From Deltaproteobacteria bacterium (lineage in GTDB: Bacteria; Desulfobacterota; Syntrophia; Syntrophales; UBA2210), in contig JAFGBH010000083.1 of the NCBI GenBank assembly GCA_016933215.1, positions 1-40,954 of the forward strand: DNA of 40,954 nt. The letters run 5' to 3'. Positions within the stretch are counted from its first letter, which is position 1. The number at the start of each line of letters is the position of its first letter. This document shows, piece after piece, positions 25,440 through 32,292 of this stretch. The position numbers were made by a program, and so were the translations under genes. Under the pieces are notes generated by a model that was given only the letters and a program-made list of their open reading frames with translations, made no database searches and was not told the origin of the DNA.

Positions 25440-27284
25440 CTAACCAGTTATAATCTTTTTTCCGTCAACCCACTTACCACTGTCGAGATCGAGTAAACCC
25501 AGGTCGGAGAGCTGTCTGCGCGCGACAGAAGACGGTGCTTCGCTTAATGGACACCCGGCTTTTCGGTTCTTCGGGAAGGCCATGACTTCGCGAATCGATT
25601 CCGTCCCCAGTATCATGGAAATAACCCTGTCCATACCAAGGGCAATCCCCCCGTGAGGCGGAGCTCCATATTCGAGGGCCTTGAGAAAAAATCCGAATTT
25701 TTTCTTCACCTCGCTGTCGCGCAAACCGAGGGCCTGGAATATCTTCTCTTGAAGAGCCCTGTCATGAATTCTGATGCTTCCACCGCCCAGTTCCTCTCCA
25801 TTGACAACCAGATCATAGGCACGGGATTTGAGGGCCAGGAGTTCCTCTCGATCACTGGGATCGAAATCGGGTCTCTCCGGGGCGGTAAAGGGGTGATGAT
25901 TCGAGGTTATCCTTCTTCCTGTCATGGTAAAAAGCGGAAATTCGGTGATCCACAATGGACATACCCCATTTTTCGGAATTAAGTCAAGCCGCTGTGCCAG
26001 ATGCCCTCTCAATTGTGCCAGGACCGATGAAACAACCCTATAGGACCTGTCGGCAATCATTATGATGATATCACCCTCGTCGGCATCGAAACGCTTCCTG
26101 ATATTCATCTTTTCTTCTTCACTGAAAAACTGCACAATGTTGGATTCCAGGGTTCCCCCTGTAGCACGCATCCAGGTCATCCCCTTTGCCCCGAAGGAGG
26201 GAACGATCTTGCCCGCATACTCATTCTGCAGGACATTTTTGCTCAGCCTGTCCGATTGCCCCTTCACGTTGATTCCCTTTATAAAACCGCCCTTTTCAAC
26301 TATCCGGCTGAAGATGCCGTAGGTAGTGTCTTTGAAGATATCGGTGGCATCGATAAAATGGAGTCCGAAACGGGTATCGGGCCGATCCGTTCCCGTCGAA
26401 TCCATGGCCTCATTCCAGGTCATTCGGGGAAAAGGACGGGTGACGGTAATACCACCGACGGCAAACATGCGCACCACAAGTTCTTCCATGAGATCATAGA
26501 TATCTTCTTCCGCGATGAAGGATGCCTCAAGGTCAAGCTGGGTAAATTCAGGCTGTCTGTTCGGTCTCAGATCCTCATCACGAAAGCACCGTGCGATCTG
26601 GAAATACCGTTCTATGCCGCTTACCATGAGAAGCTGCTTGAAAAGCTGTGGAGACTGAGGCAGCGCGTAAAACCGTCTCGGATGGACACGGCTGGGAACG
26701 AGATAATCCCGTGCCCCTTCGGGCGTGCTCTTTGTCAGCATCGGCGTTTCCACCTCAACAAAATCATGCTCATCCAGATAATCGCGGACACATTTGATGA
26801 TGCGGTGCCTCATGACGAGGTTGTTCTGCATGGTGGGACGTCTCAGATCGAGGTAGCGGTATTGAAGTCGCGTATCTTCAGCCACCGAAAAGATACCCCC
26901 AACGGTGGCACCGGCGACCATTGCCTTTTCCGAGATAGGAAAGGGTAAAGGTTTGGAACTGCTGAGGATTTCCAGGTCAGAAGCAACAACTTCGATTGTT
27001 CCCGTCTTTATATTCGGGTTTTCCGTTCCTCTATTCCTTTTTTTTACAAACCCTCTCACTGAAATACAGAACTCACTTCTCAGCGACCGGGCATATTTAT
27101 ACGTTTTTGCAGGCGTATCTTCGGGATTGAATATTACCTGTACGATGCCGCTTCTGTCACGAAGATGAATAAAAAGTACCTCACCATGATCCCTTAAGGC
27201 ATCCACCCATCCCTTCAGATAGACTTCCTTGCCTTTATCGGAAAGACTCAGTCTCCCGCAGTTTGAACGCTTTTCGACTTTCAT
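25440..27284 (-). CDS. aspS: Aspartyl-tRNA synthetase, possibly non-discriminating
   Basis: 614-residue bacterial-type class IIb synthetase: N-terminal OB anticodon-binding domain (1-110), class II core with motif 2 FRDEDLRPNRQPEFTQLD, the GAD insertion (about 290-420), and motif 3 GIALGMDR. In the anticodon domain the loop is RDHGEV with histidine H33, as in the tRNA-Asn-charging enzyme of Pseudomonas; E. coli has leucine there. That suggests it also makes Asp-tRNA-Asn for the GatCAB amidotransferase (inference). Spacing to purF is 19 bases, to carA 13. Confidence 0.96.
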   Translation of the reverse strand: MKVEKRSNCGRLSLSDKGKEVYLKGWVDALRDHGEVLFIHLRDRSGIVQVIFNPEDTPAKTYKYARSLRSEFCISVRGFVKKRNRGTENPNIKTGTIEVVASDLEILSSSKPLPFPISEKAMVAGATVGGIFSVAEDTRLQYRYLDLRRPTMQNNLVMRHRIIKCVRDYLDEHDFVEVETPMLTKSTPEGARDYLVPSRVHPRRFYALPQSPQLFKQLLMVSGIERYFQIARCFRDEDLRPNRQPEFTQLDLEASFIAEEDIYDLMEELVVRMFAVGGITVTRPFPRMTWNEAMDSTGTDRPDTRFGLHFIDATDIFKDTTYGIFSRIVEKGGFIKGINVKGQSDRLSKNVLQNEYAGKIVPSFGAKGMTWMRATGGTLESNIVQFFSEEEKMNIRKRFDADEGDIIIMIADRSYRVVSSVLAQLRGHLAQRLDLIPKNGVCPLWITEFPLFTMTGRRITSNHHPFTAPERPDFDPSDREELLALKSRAYDLVVNGEELGGGSIRIHDRALQEKIFQALGLRDSEVKKKFGFFLKALEYGAPPHGGIALGMDRVISMILGTESIREVMAFPKNRKAGCPLSEAPSSVARRQLSDLGLLDLDSGKWVDGKKIITG

Positions 27285-27303
27285 AATACTTTTCCATTAC
27301 CAG

Positions 27304-28746
27304 TTATTTCTCTGTTGTGCCGCAGTCAGCGGCAAAGAGATCCTTTACGAAGTTTTGGGGAATCTCGGTCGGATAATCTCCCGTGAAACATGCGGTACAC
27401 TGAAGATCTCCCTCGGTAACGGAACTCAGCATTCCTTCAACCGAGAGATAGGCAAGGGAATCGGCCTCGATATGACGGCAGGTTTCTTCCACACAGTGAG
27501 ACGAAGCGATAAGTTCACCACGGCTTGATATGTCTATCCCGTAAAAGCAGGGAGATTTGACCGGCGGAGAACTTACCCGCACATGAACCTTTACGGCACC
27601 GGCACTTCTGATGAGACGAACCAACTGCTTCAGGGTGGTACCGCGAACGATGGAATCCTCCACCACCACAACACGCTTCCCTTTCAATACGCCGGTCACG
27701 GGATTAAACTTCACCTTCACGTCGAGATTTCTCTCTTTCTGGTGGGGTGCAATGAAGGTCCGTCCAACATAGTGATTTCGTATCAGCCCGATTTCAAAAC
27801 GCAATCCCGATGCCTGTGCATACCCGAGGGCGGCCGTATTCGCCGAATCGGGAATTGCGATCACGATATCGGCATCACAGGGTGCTTCTTCCGCCAGCTT
27901 TTTGCCCAGCATGCGCCTCGCCTTGTCAACCTTCTCGCCAAAAATGATGCTGTCGGGCCTCGAAAAGTATATATATTCAAACACACAGAAAGACTTTTGA
28001 GGCCTTGCTTTAAGAAAGCGCGAAGAAATACCGCTATCGTCGATGACGATGAGCTCTCCCGGCTCGACGCTTCGAATATATTCTGCACCGATGATGTCAA
28101 AGGCACATGATTCCGAGGCAACGACGAAAGAATTTTCCGTCTTTCCGATACAGAGTGGCCTGAAGCCCCGAGGGTCCCGTGCTGCGATTAGTTTTGAATT
28201 AGTAAGAAAGACGAAGCAATACGCACCCTCAAGTTGCGACAGGGAATCCTCGATCTTTTCCTCGATCGTTGCTTTTTTCGATCGCGCAATGAGATGAAGG
28301 GCTATCTCGCTATCCGATGTGGTCTGAAATATCGCTCCATTTTCCTCGAGCATGGTGTGAAGTTCGCGGGCGTTGATAAGGTTTCCGTTGTGGGCGGCGG
28401 CAATCTGTTCGCCCCTGGAACGTATCAGAATGGGCTGCGCATTCATGAGGTCCGAGGAACCCGTGGTCGAATATCGATTATGACCGATCGCTTGCATACC
28501 CTCAAGTTCAGGCATAATGGCGGGGTCCTGGAATACTGACCAGACGAGGCCCATCCCCCTGTGGAGTGATATCTGTTTCCCGTCCGATGCCGCGATTCCC
28601 GCGCTCTCCTGTCCTCGATGCTGGAGGGCATAGAGTCCCAGGTAGGTTTTTTCAGCGGCATCGGGATCCCCAAAGATCCCGAAGACACCGCAAAATTCAC
28701 GGGGATGATCTCCCTTTTCTTCTATAATACTAAGATCATAAGACAC
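27304..28746 (-). CDS. purF: Amidophosphoribosyltransferase, [4Fe-4S] type
   Basis: First committed step of purine synthesis: PRPP plus glutamine to phosphoribosylamine. 480 residues. An 18-residue propeptide precedes the nucleophile C19 (FCGVFGIFG), as in the self-processing Bacillus enzyme. Cluster ligands C254, C400, C450 and C453 are all present, indicating an oxygen-labile [4Fe-4S] protein. The PRPP loop is VVVEDSIVRGTT (360-371). The start codon is GTG with AAAGGAG six bases before it. Third gene of the operon, 14 bases after dapL. Confidence 0.97.
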   Translation of the reverse strand: MSYDLSIIEEKGDHPREFCGVFGIFGDPDAAEKTYLGLYALQHRGQESAGIAASDGKQISLHRGMGLVWSVFQDPAIMPELEGMQAIGHNRYSTTGSSDLMNAQPILIRSRGEQIAAAHNGNLINARELHTMLEENGAIFQTTSDSEIALHLIARSKKATIEEKIEDSLSQLEGAYCFVFLTNSKLIAARDPRGFRPLCIGKTENSFVVASESCAFDIIGAEYIRSVEPGELIVIDDSGISSRFLKARPQKSFCVFEYIYFSRPDSIIFGEKVDKARRMLGKKLAEEAPCDADIVIAIPDSANTAALGYAQASGLRFEIGLIRNHYVGRTFIAPHQKERNLDVKVKFNPVTGVLKGKRVVVVEDSIVRGTTLKQLVRLIRSAGAVKVHVRVSSPPVKSPCFYGIDISSRGELIASSHCVEETCRHIEADSLAYLSVEGMLSSVTEGDLQCTACFTGDYPTEIPQNFVKDLFAADCGTTEK

Positions 28747-28760
28747 AAGAGGTCTCCTTT

Positions 28761-29939
28761 TTACGACCAGTCTATATTCACATCTTTCAAACGCTCTATT
28801 GCTTCTACCAGCCTCTTATCCGGTGCGGTGAGGCTCATTCTCACAAAACCCTCACCATGATTTCCAAATCCCACACCGGGAGTACACACAATCCCTGCCT
28901 CTTTGAGGAGGTAGGTGCTGAATTCCATAGAATCGTAACCGGGGGGAACATGGGCCCACACATAGAATGTCGACGGAGGGAGGGGAACATTCCAGCCTGC
29001 CTCATTCAGACTCCTGACGAACATTGTGCGTCTCGAATCAAAGGCAGAACATATCCTTTTTGAATCGGCATCACATTCGATAAGAGCCGAGATCGCAGCC
29101 ATCTGAAGGGGAATAAAGATTCCCGAATCCAGGTTCGTCTTGACCTTTGCAAGGGAGGAAATGGCCTCCTTATTTCCTACGGCAAACCCGATCCGCCATC
29201 CGCACATGCTGAAGCTCTTGGAAAGGGAATGAAACTCGATACCCACCTCTTTGCCCTGCGATGTCTCAAGGAAACTTATCGCTTTTTTCCCGTCGTAGAC
29301 GATCTCTGAATATGCCATGTCATGGCAGAGAAGAATCTCCTTTTCCCTGGCAAATTGAGCGATATCCTCAAAGACATCAACATTGGCAAGGGCTGTCGTG
29401 GGATTGGAGGGATAGTTAAGCCACATCATTTTCGTGCGCGGCGATGTAAGCCTTTCGAGTTCTTCCAAATCGGGGAGAAAATTATTCTCCTCTCTCAGAG
29501 CAAAAAAAAGCGGGACTGCCCCGGCCATAACTGCACCGGCCGTATAGACGGGATAACCGGGATCGGGAACGAGGACCTCATCGCCGGGATTAACCTGTGC
29601 CAGGAAAATGTGTCCGATCCCTTCTTTCGATCCGAGAAGGGGGAGTATCTCCGAGTCGGGATCGAGGGAAACCTGAAATCTTCTTTTAAACCACCCGGCA
29701 AAGGCCTCCCTCAATTCGGAAATCCCGCTGTAGGATGAATAATGATGCACATCATCTTTCCGAACAGATTCGATCAACGATTCAATCACCGCCTCGGGCG
29801 GCCTGAGGTCGGGATCACCGACACCAAGGTCAATCACATCAACACCCGCCTCAACGGCACTCCGTTTTATTTCATCAATTCTGGCAAACAAATATGGAGG
29901 AAGTTGCTGAATCCGCCTCGCCGCAATCTGTTTCGTCAT
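28761..29939 (-). CDS. dapL: LL-diaminopimelate aminotransferase
   Basis: 392-residue class I/II PLP aminotransferase. Motifs: GVGDPDLRPP, substrate-region HHYSSYSG, NYPSNPT, and the PLP lysine K241 in HSLSKSFSMCGWRIGF. DapL makes LL-diaminopimelate directly from tetrahydrodipicolinate with glutamate as donor, bypassing the succinyl/acetyl routes. The assignment over other class I/II enzymes rests on sequence likeness and on dapF starting the same operon six bases upstream. GGAG near the end of dapF serves as ribosome site. Confidence 0.88.
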   Translation of the reverse strand: MTKQIAARRIQQLPPYLFARIDEIKRSAVEAGVDVIDLGVGDPDLRPPEAVIESLIESVRKDDVHHYSSYSGISELREAFAGWFKRRFQVSLDPDSEILPLLGSKEGIGHIFLAQVNPGDEVLVPDPGYPVYTAGAVMAGAVPLFFALREENNFLPDLEELERLTSPRTKMMWLNYPSNPTTALANVDVFEDIAQFAREKEILLCHDMAYSEIVYDGKKAISFLETSQGKEVGIEFHSLSKSFSMCGWRIGFAVGNKEAISSLAKVKTNLDSGIFIPLQMAAISALIECDADSKRICSAFDSRRTMFVRSLNEAGWNVPLPPSTFYVWAHVPPGYDSMEFSTYLLKEAGIVCTPGVGFGNHGEGFVRMSLTAPDKRLVEAIERLKDVNIDWS

Positions 29940-29945
29940 ATCACA

Positions 29946-30791
29946 TTAACTCCAATGAATAATTTCTCCTTTGTATGCCCAGTGAACCTCTCCTTTCAGC
30001 CACACGTCCTTAAACTCATCCCCCTCTTTTTTAAACTCCACCATCAATACACCGCCGGGCATCTGAACAGCTATTGGCGAATCACCGGCATCCCGATACA
30101 AATGACTTACGATTGCCGATGCGACGGCACCCGTCCCACATGCCATCGTTTCCGCTTCCACACCCCTTTCGTAGGTACGAACCCGTATAAGACTCGGCCC
30201 CATGACCTCAACAAAATCGACATTGGTACCTTCAGGATCAAACATGGGGTGGTTGCGAATGAACCGCCCCATTGCAACAACCTCATCGGCAGGCATTTCC
30301 ATGACAAGATCCCTGAAGACGATTGAATGGGGAACCCCGGGATTAATAGCGCATACGTGAAGCAACGTGCCATTTATATCCAGCATAATGTCGCTGTTTA
30401 CAACCTTCGGCTCGGTCAAATGGATAGAAACCATATCTCCCTCTGTTAAGGCTCCGATAATACCTGCCGTCGTCTCGAAGGTCATGTGGGATCCTGCAAT
30501 TCCCCGTACCTCGGCAAACCGTGCGGCACAGCGTGCACCATTTCCACACATCTCGGCCTCACTTCCATCAGAATTGAATATCCGCAATCTAAAGTCGGCC
30601 CTTTCACACGGCTCGACAATAAGAAGCCCGTCGGCACCCACCGAGGTGCGACGAGAACACCATCGTTGAGCACATTCCCTCCAGTCCATCCCTTTCTGTG
30701 CTCCATTACCGTTGATTACGATAAAATCGTTCCCATGTCCGGACATCTTGTAAAAAACGATAGGGTCACCGCCCTTTGAATTTGGTTCCAT
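29946..30791 (-). CDS. dapF: Diaminopimelate epimerase
   Basis: Interconverts LL- and meso-diaminopimelate for lysine and peptidoglycan. 281 residues in two mirrored halves. The catalytic cysteine pair is present: C82 in MCGNGARC and C218 in MACGTGA. The N-terminal KMSGHGNDFIV is typical. GGGGAG precedes the ATG. It is the first gene of a seven-gene operon whose gaps are all between six and 19 bases, and a sigma-54-type promoter lies 70 bases upstream. Confidence 0.97.
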   Translation of the reverse strand: MEPNSKGGDPIVFYKMSGHGNDFIVINGNGAQKGMDWRECAQRWCSRRTSVGADGLLIVEPCERADFRLRIFNSDGSEAEMCGNGARCAARFAEVRGIAGSHMTFETTAGIIGALTEGDMVSIHLTEPKVVNSDIMLDINGTLLHVCAINPGVPHSIVFRDLVMEMPADEVVAMGRFIRNHPMFDPEGTNVDFVEVMGPSLIRVRTYERGVEAETMACGTGAVASAIVSHLYRDAGDSPIAVQMPGGVLMVEFKKEGDEFKDVWLKGEVHWAYKGEIIHWS

Positions 30792-30860
30792 ATCTCTCTC
30801 CCCGTTTCCTCATATTAGGACCCGTTGCCGAAGAGGTACACGAATCCTTGGCATCAATTT

Positions 30861-30876
30861 TGCAATTACGGTGCCA
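30861..30876 (-). promoter_or_regulatory. Near-consensus sigma-54 promoter of the dapF-carB operon
   Basis: Read on the minus strand: TGGCAC-CGTAA-TTGCA, matching the -24/-12 consensus TGGCAC-N5-TTGCW in every conserved base with exact spacing. Transcription would start near 30850, giving a leader of about 60 bases to the dapF start. Nothing else lies between it and dapF. No activator site is recognised in the region up to 31082. Sigma-54 control of a purine/pyrimidine/lysine operon would be unusual. Confidence 0.65.
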
Positions 30877-31082
30877 GAGCACGAGACTGAACTTCAAAAC
30901 CCCGACATATTTGTTATTACTGCAGAATATCTGTCCGGCTTTACCGAATAATGACCTGTAAGATGTTACATATTCGTAGGATTGCATAATGGCATCTACC
31001 GATATGTGCGAAACGTGGTCTCGTAAAACGTAAAGAGGTTTTGTGTTTGATTTTAAAACGAAAGGCAGGTACCATCGCGCCC

Positions 31083-31526
31083 ATGCAAAAGCAGTATGAT
31101 CCACGGATGCATTCGGCAGAACATATCCTCAACCAGACGATGGTGCGGCTCCTCCATACTGACCGTTCTTTCAGCGCCCATATCGAGAAAAAGAAATCAA
31201 AGTGCGACTATCGCTTCGATCGAAAACTTATGGATGAGGAACTCCGCGAAATCGAGCAAAAGGTCAATGAGGTTATCGGGGCAGATATGCCGATAACCGA
31301 AGAGTATCTTTCAAAGAAAGATGCGAAAAAGCTATACTCCCTGAAAAGGCTTCCCGAGGATGCCGATGGCGATATCAGGATAGTGAGCGTTGGTAATTAT
31401 GATGCGTGCCCCTGCATAGGTCCTCATGTGAAATCTACAAAGGAAATAGGCACTTTCTGCATAGTCTCTGCAAGCTTTGGTAATGGAATTCTCAGAATCA
31501 GATACAAACTCTCACAACCCGAATAA
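31083..31526 (+). CDS. Free-standing AlaX-like tRNA-editing (tRNA_SAD) protein
   Basis: 147 residues resembling the second additional domain shared by alanyl- and threonyl-tRNA synthetases. The zinc-site pair is visible: H-x3-H in MHSAEH near the start and C-x3-H in CIGPH about residue 113. Such proteins hydrolyse mischarged tRNA (usually Ser- or Gly-tRNA-Ala), though this one could act on another tRNA or be something else. The ATG at 31083 has no clear ribosome site; a TTG at 31047 with AAGAGG eight bases before is an alternative that adds 12 residues. Divergent from the dapF operon. Confidence 0.75.
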   Translation: MQKQYDPRMHSAEHILNQTMVRLLHTDRSFSAHIEKKKSKCDYRFDRKLMDEELREIEQKVNEVIGADMPITEEYLSKKDAKKLYSLKRLPEDADGDIRIVSVGNYDACPCIGPHVKSTKEIGTFCIVSASFGNGILRIRYKLSQPE

Positions 31527-31599
31527 ACGTATGGTTCAATTCTGCTCAATAATTAAAGCAAAACAAAGTCTCCAAATATCAATTAAACTATTTTTCTTA

Positions 31600-31641
31600 C
31601 TGAAAGAAATAAGTTTTTACGATTTTGCCTGAAAGAAATAA
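31600..31641 (+). promoter_or_regulatory. Direct repeats abutting the cold-shock promoter
   Basis: CTGAAAGAAATAA occurs exactly twice (31600-31612 and 31629-31641), 29 bases apart, the second ending one base before the -35 box. A partial third copy (CTAAAAGAAAT, from 31678) follows the -10. The arrangement suggests an activator or repressor site; the factor is unknown. Confidence 0.4.
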
Positions 31642-31642
31642 C

Positions 31643-31670
31643 TTGACATAAGAAAAAAAACCTATATATT
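31643..31670 (+). promoter_or_regulatory. Sigma-70 promoter of the cold-shock gene
   Basis: TTGACA (31643-31648), 16-base A-rich spacer, TATATT (31665-31670). Start of transcription near 31677 gives a leader of about 160 bases. Confidence 0.75.
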
Positions 31671-31676
31671 ACACCC

Positions 31677-31839
31677 GCTAAAAGAAATCCCTCGCAACGG
31701 AGAGTTGCAGGGTACAGTAAAGTTAGGATTGAAAACATTTTAGAACACGAAATTGAACAGTTGAATTTTCAGTCTTCGGTATTTTTCTCACATGTAGGCG
31801 ATCCAACTTTAGAAAATTTAAGAAAGGAGGATTGCTACA
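31677..31839 (+). promoter_or_regulatory. Long leader of the cold-shock gene
   Basis: About 160 untranslated bases, the length typical of cspA leaders that refold with temperature. A 5' hairpin CCCTCGCAAC / GTTGCAGGG (31689-31712) opens it, and AAAGGAGG (31823-31830) lies nine bases before the ATG. A thermosensor role is inferred from family precedent, not shown. Confidence 0.5.
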
Positions 31840-32040
31840 ATGAGTCAAGGTACCGTTAAGTGGTTCAACGAGAGTAAAGGGTTCGGCTTTATCGAAAACG
31901 ATGAAGGTGGCGACGTGTTTGTGCACTACAGTGCAATTCAGGGCGACGGCTTCAAGGTTCTGTACGAAAATCAGCGCGTTTCATTTGAGATTGAGCAGGG
32001 CAAAAAGGGCCCGTCTGCTACGAACGTCAGCGTTCTGTAA
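31840..32040 (+). CDS. Cold-shock protein, CspA family
   Basis: 66-residue OB-fold nucleic-acid chaperone. RNP1 KGFGFI and RNP2 VFVHY are intact, as is the opening [11 protein letters not shown]. It acts by melting RNA structure in the cytoplasm. The gene is a stand-alone unit with its own promoter, long leader, very strong ribosome site and terminator. It may be cold-induced or a constitutive paralogue. Confidence 0.95.
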   Translation: MSQGTVKWFNESKGFGFIENDEGGDVFVHYSAIQGDGFKVLYENQRVSFEIEQGKKGPSATNVSVL

Positions 32041-32060
32041 GCGTTAATCCCTAAAAACCA

Positions 32061-32103
32061 AAAGGCACTCTGTGGTTATATCGACTACAGCGTGCCTTTT
32101 TTT
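32061..32103 (+). terminator. Terminator of the cold-shock gene
   Basis: AAAGGCAC-CTGTGGT pairs with ACTACAG-GTGCCTTT (one mismatch and one bulge), followed by TTTTTTT. It begins 20 bases past the stop codon. Confidence 0.92.
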
Positions 32104-32170
32104 ATCCTTCAGTAAATTCCTTCCTTAAAGTTAAACCACCCGAGATTGTAAAATCCACCCCTCTGGAACA

Positions 32171-32214
32171 GTGAATCTCCCCGCCCACAGAGCGGGGCTT
32201 GCGGGGCGCCCCCG
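32171..32214 (+). repeat. Palindromic repeat, family B copy 2
   Basis: GAATCTCCCCGCCCACAGAG then CGGGGCTT matches the copy at 19461 with a few compensated changes (A:T to G:C in the stem). A GGGGCGCCCC palindrome (32203-32212) follows. It lies between the cold-shock terminator and the RND gene. Confidence 0.6.
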
Positions 32215-32292
32215 GTCAAAATATATTGACTAACTACCGATAATAGTGTCAAATGCTTTCCAATTTGTCACTGGGGAGGGAACCACCAGTTT

